From: Hydrogenophaga sp. Root209 | Lineage (GTDB): Bacteria > Pseudomonadota > Gammaproteobacteria > Burkholderiales > Burkholderiaceae_C | DNA length: 55,114 nt | Assembly: GCF_001428625.1 (NCBI RefSeq) | Contig: NZ_LMIE01000001.1 | Span: 501,086-556,199 of the forward strand | Reading direction: 5' to 3' | The notes under the pieces: generated by a model | What the model saw: only the letters and a program-made list of their open reading frames with translations | Databases searched by the model: none | Told to the model about the DNA's origin: nothing | Part shown: piece after piece, positions 28,323 through 36,696 of the stretch | Position numbering within the stretch: the first letter of the stretch is position 1 | How the letters are laid out: every line of letters starts with the position of its first letter | Made by a program: the position numbers and the translations under genes

Positions 28323-28885
28323 GACCGCTCCTCGACCCGAGATTCGGTTGGCGGCGGGTGGTAGGCGATGCGCCCGGCGGGTAGGTAGAAGAGCGCGATG
28401 ACTGCACCGCCCCGGGCCTCGGGATAGTGGTGGCTGCCAGGGCCCGGTGCGGTCCAGCCGCCTTCGCACCAGCCGTTGGGACCGGCCAGCGCGGCGCCGG
28501 GATTGAGCGGGATCACCATGTTCAGCTCGCCATAGGGGTGCGCGTGGTACTGCCCGCGAAAGGTGTCACCAGGATTGCCCTGGGTATTGCCCGTGCTGTC
28601 CATGTACACGGTGGTGATGCTGAACCAGTGCGTGCGTTCCGAAGGCTCCACGAGACGGCTGCGGCGGTAGTGCGGGCCGGTGATCTCGACGTTGGCGGCC
28701 CAGCCGTCACGCACACCGGCCTTCACCAGGCGCGCGAGGTTGTCGTACACCTCGCTGCCTGGGCCATGGGTCTGGTTCAGCCAGCGTTCGACGTCCGTGC
28801 CCGCCGTCATGTCCTTCACGTCGCCGAGAAAGGCGATGCTGCGCTCAATCAATTCTTCCCGGTCACTGATGCGTTGCTCTTGCAT
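28319..28885 (-). CDS. pnbB: Hydroxylaminobenzoate lyase-like protein (DUF4863/PnbB)
   Basis: A 188-residue cupin-like protein resembling 4-hydroxylaminobenzoate lyase, which turns 4-hydroxylaminobenzoate into protocatechuate and ammonium. Recognisable segments are RSIAFLGDVKDMTAG, HGPGSEVYDNLARLVKAGV, DTFRGQYHAHPYGELNMVIP and GPNGWCEGGWTAPGPGSHHY. His residues in QYHAHPYGE and GSHHYPE are possible metal ligands. ATG 28885 lies 2 bp after the Bug gene stop. With the adjoining nitroreductase it forms the two-step nitroarene-to-catechol conversion. Confidence 0.82.
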   Translation of the reverse strand: MQEQRISDREELIERSIAFLGDVKDMTAGTDVERWLNQTHGPGSEVYDNLARLVKAGVRDGWAANVEITGPHYRRSRLVEPSERTHWFSITTVYMDSTGNTQGNPGDTFRGQYHAHPYGELNMVIPLNPGAALAGPNGWCEGGWTAPGPGSHHYPEARGGAVIALFYLPAGRIAYHPPPTESRVEERS

Positions 28886-28887
28886 GG

Positions 28888-29877
28888 TCACTCCTCTGAT
28901 TTGAAGCCGGACGCCCGAACCACCGGGCTCCATTTGTCTCGTTCCGTCTGGATATAGCGTTCGTAGGCCTTGGGCGTGAGCGTGAACAGTTCGAGCCCGA
29001 CCTCTTCGAAGCCAGCCACCAGGGCGGGATCCCGGGTGGATGCCAGCACTTCGTCGTGCAGTGTCTTCACCACGCCCTCGGGTGTGCCGGGTGGTGCAAA
29101 GATGCCGTAGGACTCGACGCCGGTGATCGCGCCGAAGCCCTGTTCCGGAAAAGTCGGCACGCCGGGGATGAAGCGCGAGCGCTTGTCACCGCTCACGGCC
29201 AGGATGCGCAGCTTGCCGCTCTGCAGGTAGGGCAGGAAGTCGGCGACGAAGCCCAGGTAGGCCGGAATTTGGGCACCCAGGAGGTCGTTCATGGCAGGCG
29301 CAGAGCCGCGGTAGCCCACGTGCTGCAGCTTGAGCTTGGCCGCCTCGGAGAATTGGAAGCCGAGGAAGTGCGCCATGGACCCGGCGGCCGGCGACGCGTA
29401 CATGGCGTTGGAGGGCGACTGCTGAACCCACTTCACATAGTCGGCGAGGGTCTTGACCGAAGCCGGCACCGCGCTGCTGACCGCCAGGGCACAGGTCGCA
29501 GAGACCACCGGTGTGATGGGCACGAAATCGGCCACCGCGTCGTACATGAGCTTGGTGTAGACGTGTGGGTAGATGCTCAAGGCCGAGGTGTGCGTGCACA
29601 GCAGCGTGTTGCCGTCTGCGCGCTCGCGTTTGAGTTGCGAGTTGGCCAGACGGCCTGCGGCGCCCGAGCGGTTGTCCACCATGGTGATGGTGCCTTGCTT
29701 GCGCCATGCTTCTGCCACACGCCGCGCTGTCTGGTCCAGGGTGCCGCCGGCGGGGTAGCCCACGATGATGCGTCGGGGCGACCCTGAGGCTTGCGCCCAG
29801 GTCGTAATCGGCAATGCCGAGGTGGTCAGAGTGGCGAGACTGAGGGCGCCAAAGCGCCGGCGTGAGAGTGTTTTCAT
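28888..29877 (-). CDS. Bug-family periplasmic binding protein of the pnb operon
   Basis: A 329-residue exported protein. A twin-arginine-like leader (LSRRRFGALSLATLTTSA) precedes PRRIIVGYPAGGTLDQTARR, the Bug mature start with VDNRSGAAGR. It is the first gene of the pnb operon and 2 bp from the lyase gene, so it probably delivers the nitroaromatic acid. It is divergent from the LysR gene at 29998. Confidence 0.9.
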   Translation of the reverse strand: MKTLSRRRFGALSLATLTTSALPITTWAQASGSPRRIIVGYPAGGTLDQTARRVAEAWRKQGTITMVDNRSGAAGRLANSQLKRERADGNTLLCTHTSALSIYPHVYTKLMYDAVADFVPITPVVSATCALAVSSAVPASVKTLADYVKWVQQSPSNAMYASPAAGSMAHFLGFQFSEAAKLKLQHVGYRGSAPAMNDLLGAQIPAYLGFVADFLPYLQSGKLRILAVSGDKRSRFIPGVPTFPEQGFGAITGVESYGIFAPPGTPEGVVKTLHDEVLASTRDPALVAGFEEVGLELFTLTPKAYERYIQTERDKWSPVVRASGFKSEE

Positions 29878-29953
29878 GTGGGGCTCCGCGAGGTTTCAGG
29901 GGGGTGGCTTCACAATGATCGTCATCCCTCGTCGTCAACGGAATCGCTCGTTC

Positions 29954-29979
29954 TGCAAGAGCAAAATGCACACCTTGCA
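29954..29979. promoter_or_regulatory. Candidate LysR-type operator between Bug gene and lysR
   Basis: TGCAAG (29954-29959) and its complement CTTGCA (29974-29979) are separated by 14 bases in the 120-bp divergent spacer. Inverted repeats of this size in a lysR spacer are typical of LysR recognition sites, though the spacing is slightly wider than usual. Confidence 0.35.
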
Positions 29980-29997
29980 ACATGAAAGGGGCGCGCG

Positions 29998-30966
29998 ATG
30001 AGCATCGGACGCATCGACCTGAACCTGATCAAGGTGTTCGATGCGGTATATGAAGACCGCAACCTGCTGCGCGCGGGCAAGCGCCTCAACCTGAGCCAGT
30101 CGGCGGTCAGCCATGCGCTCACGCGGTTGCGCGAGGTGGTGGGGGACGAGTTGTTCGTGCGCACGGCCAAGGGGATGGTGCCCACGGCCAGAGCGGCCGC
30201 CATGGCCGACGGTCTGCGCGATTCGCTGCGCCGGATCGAGGCCACGCTGGGTGTGGAGCCGTTTGATCCGGCCAATTCGATCCGCCGCTTTTCTATAGCT
30301 GCCAATGACCATTTGACGGCGGTGATGGTGGCGGAGCTGAGCCGGCTCATGGGGGTGGAGGCACCCGGCATCGACCTCGTGGTCCGCCCATCGACGCGCC
30401 TCGATCTCGCCGAGCAGATCGACGTCGGAAAGATCGATATCGCGGTGGGCATCTTCGCGCAGGTGCCGTCTCGCCTGAGCTCGCGCACGCTGATGACGCA
30501 GGGTGAGCTGATCGTGATGCGCAAGGGGCACCCGGCTTCACGCCGCAAGCTGGCGCTTCGCGACCTTGCGCGTTACCCCTTGGTGACGGTGTCGGTGGGT
30601 GGCCAGGAAGAGGGTGCTGTCGGCGGCTTCATCCTGGAGCGTGGCCTGGCCAGGCAGGCCGAAATGTTTGACCGCCATGCGCTCGAAGAGGCTTTGTCGG
30701 CCGAAGGTTTGTCGCCTCGATATCGCACGACTGTTCCCCACTCGCTGGCAATTCCCGCCCTGCTTCACGGCTCTGACATGCTGTCCATCATGCCGTCGTC
30801 GCTGGCTCGCAACCTGGCAGCCGCCGGTGATTTGCTGATGCGTGAGCCGCCCTATCCGTCAGCCTTGTCCACTTTTCGCGCGGTCTGGCACAGCCGCAAT
30901 GACCACGACCCCGCGCATGTGTGGTTACAGGACTGCGTGGCGCGGGTGGCGGAGCGGGTGGCTTAG
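29998..30966 (+). CDS. LysR-family regulator (PnbR/NodD-like)
   Basis: 322 residues. The N-terminal DLNLIKVFDAVYEDRNLLRA and LNLSQSAVSHALTRLRE mark the NodD-like branch used for aromatic and nitroaromatic operons (NahR, PnbR, NtdR). It is divergent from the Bug-pnbB-pnbA operon and is the obvious local regulator. AAAGGGGCGCGCG precedes ATG 29998. Confidence 0.9.
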   Translation: MSIGRIDLNLIKVFDAVYEDRNLLRAGKRLNLSQSAVSHALTRLREVVGDELFVRTAKGMVPTARAAAMADGLRDSLRRIEATLGVEPFDPANSIRRFSIAANDHLTAVMVAELSRLMGVEAPGIDLVVRPSTRLDLAEQIDVGKIDIAVGIFAQVPSRLSSRTLMTQGELIVMRKGHPASRRKLALRDLARYPLVTVSVGGQEEGAVGGFILERGLARQAEMFDRHALEEALSAEGLSPRYRTTVPHSLAIPALLHGSDMLSIMPSSLARNLAAAGDLLMREPPYPSALSTFRAVWHSRNDHDPAHVWLQDCVARVAERVA

Positions 30967-30970
30967 CCGT

Positions 30971-31675
30971 TCAGGGCTTTGAGAGGTTATGCACGTGATG
31001 GTGACAGCCACCCGCGACATTGCAGCCGGACCGTCGGGTCCACTCTGAAGCCAGGATGATGGTGCACATGTCCACTCTCTGAAAGCTGGGATCCTTGAAT
31101 GCCAGGACATCGTCATTGAAGGTTCCGAACGTGCTCGTCGGGCGGTGTTTCATGCCCTCATAAAAGGCGTCGATGATCCCGTGTGCGAAGTTCGGCTCTC
31201 GAGGGTAGGCGGCGACGACGGCCTCGCGCTGAACTTCGGAGAACTGGTCGTAGCCGCGGCCCGCCACGTCCATGCCGGCGCCTGCCTGCACCAACGCGAT
31301 CTCCGGGCGCATGAATTGCGGAATGCCGGGCGTGGTGTGCAAGGCAACCGCATTCCAGACGGTTTCAATATCGCTGTCTGATACGCCGTGGCCCCGAAGG
31401 AAATCACGCGCGGCATTCGCACCATCCACCTCAAAGCGCAACTGGCTGTCTTGGTAACGTGCGGTGAGACCGATGTCATGAAACATGGAAGCCGCGTAGA
31501 GCAGCTCGGGGTCAAACTTCAAACCTGTCCGGCTCCCCGTCAACGCGCCCCAGCAGTACACCCGGATGGAGTGGTGAAAGAGCAGATCGCTCTCGGTGTC
31601 GCGGATGAACTGGGTCATCTCCCGTGTGAGTTGGCTGTCGGGTATGACCACCCCGGGTACTTGTGCATGCATCAT
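30971..31675 (-). CDS. HD-domain metal-dependent hydrolase (first paralogue)
   Basis: 234 residues from ATG 31675, which has AGGAG 6 bases upstream. The HD metal motif is FHHSIRVY, MFHDIGL and ALHTTPGIPQ, as in HD proteins related to cyanamide hydratase and small phosphohydrolases. It is clearly paralogous to the protein at 33918 through most of its length. It differs at the C-terminus: after about residue 200 it has an extra tail with GGCHHHVHNLSKP in place of the shorter FCSLIRCSHW ending. The substrate is unknown. Confidence 0.85.
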   Translation of the reverse strand: MMHAQVPGVVIPDSQLTREMTQFIRDTESDLLFHHSIRVYCWGALTGSRTGLKFDPELLYAASMFHDIGLTARYQDSQLRFEVDGANAARDFLRGHGVSDSDIETVWNAVALHTTPGIPQFMRPEIALVQAGAGMDVAGRGYDQFSEVQREAVVAAYPREPNFAHGIIDAFYEGMKHRPTSTFGTFNDDVLAFKDPSFQRVDMCTIILASEWTRRSGCNVAGGCHHHVHNLSKP

Positions 31676-31763
31676 GGTTTGCTCCTGCATTGAATGAACG
31701 ACCTGCGCAGCTGATCCGATATGCGCCCGCATCCGAAGATGGGGTTCGCAACGGGAGAGAGGA

Positions 31764-32216
31764 TCACACCGTGACAGCCTGCGGTGTGTTGCGAAAAGCG
31801 ATGGCCATGCGGTTGTAGGTGTTCATCAGACCCACCGCGAGGGTCAGATCAACCAGCTCGAGTTCGCTGAACACGGCGGACGCGGCATCAAAATCGCTGT
31901 TGGGCACGCCGGTCTCCGTCACACGGGTCACCGATTCCGCCCATGCCAGTGCTGCGCGCTCATGTTCATCAAACAAAGCGCCCGCCTCTCTCCAGGCTTG
32001 CAGCAACGCGATCTTTTCGATCGACTGCCCCTTTTTTAGCAGGTCACGCGTGTGCATGTCCAGGCAGTAGGCGCAGTTGTTGATCTGTGACACGCGCAGA
32101 TAAACCAGATCGACAAGAACCGGCGAAAGGCTGCACTGCGAGATGTACCCATAGACACCGCCCAATGCCTTGATGCCGGCTGGCGCTGTCTTGTTGTAGT
32201 TGATGCGATGGCTCAT
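31764..32216 (-). CDS. AhpD/carboxymuconolactone decarboxylase-family protein
   Basis: 150 residues, all-helical. The redox motif NNCAYCLDMH (CxxC with following His) is typical of AhpD-like peroxidase-associated proteins. Family members reduce peroxides or peroxiredoxins; actual muconolactone decarboxylases lack the CxxC. ATG 32216 starts at the natural N-terminus. It lies between a secreted cupin gene and the first HD gene in the same direction and may protect against oxidative side reactions of nitro reduction. Confidence 0.87.
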   Translation of the reverse strand: MSHRINYNKTAPAGIKALGGVYGYISQCSLSPVLVDLVYLRVSQINNCAYCLDMHTRDLLKKGQSIEKIALLQAWREAGALFDEHERAALAWAESVTRVTETGVPNSDFDAASAVFSELELVDLTLAVGLMNTYNRMAIAFRNTPQAVTV

Positions 32217-32238
32217 GGTCAGAATCCTGATGGTCGGT

Positions 32239-32661
32239 TCATTGAACGGGAGTGGTGAGTGCGGTGTCGTCGGTGTCCACCACGAACACAGCCAACAGCT
32301 TGGCCGGCTGGGTCTTGCTGGCATTCCTGCTGACCGGGTGTCGCGCGCCAGGAGGTTCATAAAAGCTCTGACCCGCACGCAGAATCTGTTTGGGACCTTC
32401 ATTCACCTGGGACTCGATCGCGCCCGAGATCACGTAGCCGTGGATGAATGCCGACTTCGCGTGCACGTGGGAGGGGGATGCGGCCCCAGGTGCGTAGTCG
32501 ACGACCACGGCAACCAGCGATTTGCCGGGGATGTTCGATATCTCTTGTCGCATCGAAGGGGTGACCTTCTCTCCCAAGCCATGTGCATTTGCAAGGGGGG
32601 TCGCCAGCGAGCCGATGGCGGCGGCGGCGAGTGCGATGGTGGAACGCCAAGACGTTTTCAT
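32239..32661 (-). CDS. Exported cupin-domain protein
   Basis: 140 residues with a cleavable signal peptide (STIALAAAAIGSLATPLANA) and a single cupin barrel. The first motif is PSHVHAKSAFIHGYVISG (metal His/Glu positions partly replaced) and the second region is FYEPPGARHPVS. It is probably periplasmic. Its role is unknown; it is 22 bp upstream of the AhpD-like gene and likely co-transcribed. Confidence 0.82.
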   Translation of the reverse strand: MKTSWRSTIALAAAAIGSLATPLANAHGLGEKVTPSMRQEISNIPGKSLVAVVVDYAPGAASPSHVHAKSAFIHGYVISGAIESQVNEGPKQILRAGQSFYEPPGARHPVSRNASKTQPAKLLAVFVVDTDDTALTTPVQ

Positions 32662-32778
32662 GAAGTGTTCCTTAAACAAGTGGATAAACGCGGCGTGTCG
32701 TGAGCGATTCGTCGGTGGAGCCTGGAGTGCGATCCGATGGCTTGCGCTGCGTCACGCGATGGTTGAATCGACAGAAGT

Positions 32779-33615
32779 TCAGCCCGGAAAGCCGAGGATC
32801 TGTGCGAACTCGGTCAAGCCCGCTCGGGGCATGCGTGCTTGATTCACCGGGGCCTGTGGGTCGCCATATCCCATGGACATACCAAAGGCAGTGATCTCCT
32901 CGGATGGCATCTGCAGATAGGGCGCAATCTGATCGTGGTATTGCGCGAACGCGACCTGTGGGCAGGTGTCGACGCCCCGTGCTCTTGCCGCGATCATCAC
33001 CGTTTGTGCGAAGAGGCCGAGGTCGATCCAGCTGTGTGGATTCAATCGGCGGTCAATGCTGAAGATGAGACCGACCGGGGCGCCGAAGAAAGAAAAGTTG
33101 CGTTCGGTCTGTTGCGTGCGCGCGGCGGCGTCGGTTCGTTCAATGCCGAGCGATGCGTAGTACCGAGCGCCGAAGTCCTGCAACCTGGCTCGGAACAGAT
33201 CGGGCAACGGTTCGGGGAAGTGAACCGGTGCGGGAGCGGTGCCCGCGCGGAACGCAGAGACCACTGCGTCTGTCAGTCCCGCCTTCACCTGGCCGCTCAC
33301 CACGTACACGCGCCAGGGTTGTATGTTGGCGCCGCTGGGGGCACAGGCGGCATCGGTCAGTATCTGCTCCACGACTTCACGAGGAAGAGGTTCCTGCTTG
33401 AATGAGCGAACCGCTCGGCGCGAACGCACGACTGAGGAAACGCAGTTGGCGATGGTCTCCTGGGAACACTCAGGCATTGTCTTGCCCACCAAGTGCTGTT
33501 TCTGTGTGGGGTGATGAACACTGCCACCAGAAAGGTGCAACGCTGCAGACTCGTCAAGGAATGACTTGCAATGTTTGATCAGGAAATCTCTGTCATTGGT
33601 TGGGGTGAAAGCCAT
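32779..33615 (-). CDS. Nitroreductase (second copy) with N-terminal extension
   Basis: 278 residues from ATG 33615. The nitroreductase domain (from about 50) closely parallels the one at 27621: VVRSRRAVRSFK, CAPSGANIQPWRVYV, ARYYASLGIERT, RNFSFFGAPVGLIFSIDRR and FGMSMGYGDPQAPVN. The first 45 residues (DRDFLIKHCKSFLDESAALH) are extra; ATG 33477 would remove them but lacks a ribosome site, while 33615 has GAGAG upstream. It probably acts on a related nitroaromatic. A 302-bp spacer separates it from the second HD gene. Confidence 0.86.
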   Translation of the reverse strand: MAFTPTNDRDFLIKHCKSFLDESAALHLSGGSVHHPTQKQHLVGKTMPECSQETIANCVSSVVRSRRAVRSFKQEPLPREVVEQILTDAACAPSGANIQPWRVYVVSGQVKAGLTDAVVSAFRAGTAPAPVHFPEPLPDLFRARLQDFGARYYASLGIERTDAAARTQQTERNFSFFGAPVGLIFSIDRRLNPHSWIDLGLFAQTVMIAARARGVDTCPQVAFAQYHDQIAPYLQMPSEEITAFGMSMGYGDPQAPVNQARMPRAGLTEFAQILGFPG

Positions 33616-33917
33616 CGTGATCTCTCGTCTGCGAAATGGAGGATGTGATCTTGGTGGAGGTCTCACCGGAATGGAACTGATGAGTTTGCAGTTGCATGTT
33701 GCAAGCCATTCAAGTGAGCGCTTTTTCAGGTACTTGTCCGAATGCGCACCCCACTGGCAGATGCTGGCCAGCGACGAAGAGCGTGGCTGTCTCCGATCCG
33801 GAGGCTCGGCGCATCCGGTCCCATGACTCCCTCGCTTGTTGTGTATGCGGCGGTACGCAAGCTCCTCGCTGCCAACACCTTTTGTGCTCAGGTGGTGCAG
33901 CGCAGTCGGTGGAGCGA
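33616..33917. other. 302-bp gap between second HD gene and second nitroreductase
   Basis: No convincing gene. A plus-strand frame from ATG 33671 to TGA 33826 (MELMSLQLHVASHSSERFF) is open for 51 codons but matches nothing recognised. The minus strand should carry the nitroreductase promoter; no clear -35/-10 or palindrome stands out. Confidence 0.3.
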
Positions 33918-34556
33918 TTACCCGTGCCAGTGCGAGCAGCGGATCAGGCTGCAAAAGTTGCCGCGATGGAAATGCGGTTCCTTGTCGGCGATGACATCTG
34001 CCTTGACGTTGCCGAAGGTCGTGGCGGGCTTGTGCTTGATGCCCTCGTAGAACGCCTGGATGATGTCTTCCTTGAACAGGGGGGTGCGCGGAAATGCGCG
34101 CGTCACCGCGTTGCGTTCGGTTTCCGAGTATTCGCCGTAGGTGAGTCCCAGCACGTCCATCTCCACGCCAGCGGTGACCAGCGCGACGACAGGGTGCATG
34201 TGCTGTGGCACGCCGGGCGTTGTATGGAGCGCGATGGCGGTCCATACGGTGTAGGCGTCCGCCTCAGGGATGCCATGGCTGCGCAGGAAGTCGCGGGCGG
34301 CATGTGCGCCATCGACCTCGAAGCGCTCCTCTTTGCTGCTGTGGCTGGGCATCAGGCCGATGTCGTGAAACATCGCACCCGCGTAGAGCAGTTCGCGATC
34401 GAATTTCAAGCCGCGTTTCACTCCGGCCAGCGCGCCGAAGTGGTAAACGCGACTTGAATGGTTGAAGAGCAACTCGGTTTCGTTGTCGCGGATGAATTCC
34501 GTGATGGCTTTCGCCAGTGTGGAGTCGGGAATGGCCGCCTCTTGGATCAGTGACAT
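33918..34556 (-). CDS. HD-domain metal-dependent hydrolase (second paralogue)
   Basis: 212 residues, a full-length member. LLFNHSSRVYHFGALAG, AMFHDIGLMP and IALHTTPGVPQHMHPVV give the HD-type metal ligands. It shares most segments with the protein at 30971 (EVDGAHAARDFLRSHGI versus EVDGANAARDFLRGHGV), so the two arose by duplication. It is divergent from the GlxA-type regulator across 106 bp. The chemistry is unknown; the cyanamide-hydratase branch of HD proteins is the nearest named relative. Confidence 0.87.
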   Translation of the reverse strand: MSLIQEAAIPDSTLAKAITEFIRDNETELLFNHSSRVYHFGALAGVKRGLKFDRELLYAGAMFHDIGLMPSHSSKEERFEVDGAHAARDFLRSHGIPEADAYTVWTAIALHTTPGVPQHMHPVVALVTAGVEMDVLGLTYGEYSETERNAVTRAFPRTPLFKEDIIQAFYEGIKHKPATTFGNVKADVIADKEPHFHRGNFCSLIRCSHWHG

Positions 34557-34662
34557 GTGTGTTCCTTTGCTGAGTGGAGGCTGGAAGGATAAGATCGCTG
34601 TCTCTGTCTAAAAGCAGCGTGAGACGTCAATTTCAGACATTTCAAGACCGAGAGAGCCTTGG

Positions 34663-35640
34663 ATGAGCAAGCAGTTGAAAACCATCGTCGTGTTGGCATT
34701 GCCGGGCGTGCAGCTGCTGGATGTATCTGGTCCGCTGGACGTCTTCGCCGAAGCGAACACGCAGGCCGGACGGGAGGTGTACCGACTGGTCGTTGCAGCC
34801 GCAGGGCGTGGGCCCATCCGCAGTTCATCCGGCGTGCGGTTGATGCCGGACTGGACCATCAATCGCGACACCAACGAGCCCATCGACACCCTTCTCGTTG
34901 CCGGCTGCCCTGACAAAGTCGACACCCCGGAGTCACCGGGGGTGGTGGCTTGGCTCAGGCACTGTGTTCCGAGCACAAGGCGCTTCGGCTCCGTCTGCAG
35001 CGGCGCTTTCGTCCTGGCGGCGGCAGGCCTGCTGAGCGGAAAGCGGATCACCACACACTGGGCGGTTGCCGAGCAACTGGCCCAGCGATTCCCCGACGTG
35101 GTGGTCGAAGCAGATGCGATTCATGTGCGCGACGGGCGGCTGCGCACGGCGGCCGGCGTGACCGCAGGTCTGGATTTGGCGCTTTCGTTGGTCGAGGAGG
35201 ATCTCGGGCACGACATCGCGGTCAAGGTCGCCAGCCAGCTGGTCATGTTCTTCAAACGACCTGGGGGCCAGATGCAGTTCAGCCGGCAAGGGGTCGCAGC
35301 GCCAGCTGGCCGTGCTGCGTTACAGGATCTCCAGCGTTGGGTCGCCGCTCACCCAGGGCTCGATCACAGTGTTGCGAGCCTCGCCGAACGCATGAACATG
35401 AGCCCACGGCACCTCTCACGGCTTTTTCGAAGCGCGGTGGGAATGACGCCCGGGACGTGGGTAGAAGAAGTGCGCGTGGGCACCGCGCGTCGCCTGCTGG
35501 AGGAAGGTCACTTCGCGCCTAAACAGGTCGCCGCTCAGTGCGGTTTTGCCGATGCTGATGTTCTGCGGAGAGCGTTCGTGCGGCAAGTGGGCGTGACACC
35601 TGCGGAATACCGCAAGCGCTTCGCCATGGTTCAGAGGTGA
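34663..35640 (+). CDS. GlxA-type regulator (DJ-1/PfpI plus AraC HTH)
   Basis: 325 residues. The N-terminal DJ-1-like sensor (about 5-190) has VVLALPGVQLLDVSGPLDVF and the nucleophile-elbow segment SVCSGAFVLAAAGLL. The C-terminal AraC pair of helix-turn-helices (about 220-320) has AERMNMSPRHLSRLFRSAVG and CGFADADVLRRAFVRQVGV. It is divergent from the HD/nitroreductase/AhpD genes and likely controls them. The ligand is unknown. Confidence 0.92.
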   Translation: MSKQLKTIVVLALPGVQLLDVSGPLDVFAEANTQAGREVYRLVVAAAGRGPIRSSSGVRLMPDWTINRDTNEPIDTLLVAGCPDKVDTPESPGVVAWLRHCVPSTRRFGSVCSGAFVLAAAGLLSGKRITTHWAVAEQLAQRFPDVVVEADAIHVRDGRLRTAAGVTAGLDLALSLVEEDLGHDIAVKVASQLVMFFKRPGGQMQFSRQGVAAPAGRAALQDLQRWVAAHPGLDHSVASLAERMNMSPRHLSRLFRSAVGMTPGTWVEEVRVGTARRLLEEGHFAPKQVAAQCGFADADVLRRAFVRQVGVTPAEYRKRFAMVQR

Positions 35641-35674
35641 TCGACCTTGGGAGCATCGCGTCGGGTGAGCCACT

Positions 35675-36583
35675 TCACCCCAGCCGCTGCACCGTCAACG
35701 CCGCCAACCAATTCATGAACACCTGAGCCCGCATGGGCAGATGGCGGCGGTGTGGGTACACCAGAGAAACGGGCATGGACGGCGGCCGCCAGGTGGGCAG
35801 CACTTCAACCAGGCGGCCTGCCGCCAGGTGTTCGCGCACACCCACTTCGGGCACCTGGATGATGCCCAGCCCAGCCAGCGCCGCGCCTTCGTAGGCGATG
35901 GTGCCGTTGACCGTGAGCGCGCCCGGGATGGCCACCGTGTGCAGAGTGCCCTGCGCATCGGCATGCTCGAACCCGGCGGAGCGCGCGCCCAGGCTCGGCA
36001 CGTAGTGCACCAACCGGTGGTGGGCCAGGTCGTCCAGTGAGTGGGGTATGCCGTGTGCCACCAGATACGCCGGGCTGGCGCAGTTGACCATGAGGTATTC
36101 GCCGAGCGGACGCGCGATCAGACTGGAGTCGGTGAGCTTGCCCACGCGCAGCACACAGTCAAAACCTTCGGCGACCAGATCGACCCGGCGGTCGACGCAG
36201 GAGAGTTCGATGTCCAGCAAGGGATGTTCGGCCAGAAAGGCGGGCAGGGCGGGCAGCACCACGTCGCGCGCAATGGGCTGTGGCATGTCTACACGCAGGC
36301 GGCCGCGCAACTGCGCCGGATTGGCACGGAACAGCCCGCGCAGGTCGTCCAGGTCGGCCAGCAGATCTTGTGCGCGTTCAAACACCACCTGTCCGTCCTG
36401 CGTCATCTGCACGCGGCGGGTGGTCCGGTGCAGCAGGCGCACGCCCAGTTCCGTTTCCAACTGGCGCACTGCTGCCGACACGCTGGCCCTGGGCAAACCC
36501 AGCTGGTCGGCGGCCAAGGTGAAGCTGCTCAGCTCGGCCACGCGCACGAACACCTTCATGGCCTCGGGCAAGTTCATGTTCAT
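35675..36583 (-). CDS. LysR-family transcriptional regulator
   Basis: 302 residues, N-terminal HTH (FTLAADQLGLPRASVSAAV) and effector domain of the common AaeR/DmlR-like type. It is divergent from the SDR gene at 36697 over 113 bp. The spacer holds TTGATC (36614) and GATCAA (36649) in inverted orientation. It probably regulates that SDR. Confidence 0.9.
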   Translation of the reverse strand: MNMNLPEAMKVFVRVAELSSFTLAADQLGLPRASVSAAVRQLETELGVRLLHRTTRRVQMTQDGQVVFERAQDLLADLDDLRGLFRANPAQLRGRLRVDMPQPIARDVVLPALPAFLAEHPLLDIELSCVDRRVDLVAEGFDCVLRVGKLTDSSLIARPLGEYLMVNCASPAYLVAHGIPHSLDDLAHHRLVHYVPSLGARSAGFEHADAQGTLHTVAIPGALTVNGTIAYEGAALAGLGIIQVPEVGVREHLAAGRLVEVLPTWRPPSMPVSLVYPHRRHLPMRAQVFMNWLAALTVQRLG

Positions 36584-36696
36584 GGGATTGATTGGTCTGT
36601 TTTGCTGGATAGTTTGATCAGATTCTGACGGTTTATTTGACTTGAGCCGATCAATAGACTGCTTCTGTCCTTCAAACCAACCCTCAGGAGCCCCTC

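Noticed and set aside
33566-33826. Small plus-strand protein between HD and nitroreductase genes
   Set aside because: No recognised family, no ribosome site, and it overlaps the start of the nitroreductase; listed only as a note in the gap entry.
33616-34245. Long N-terminal extension of the second nitroreductase frame
   Set aside because: This part overlaps the HD gene out of frame and has shadow-like composition (Arg/His/Ala-rich); it is not protein-like.
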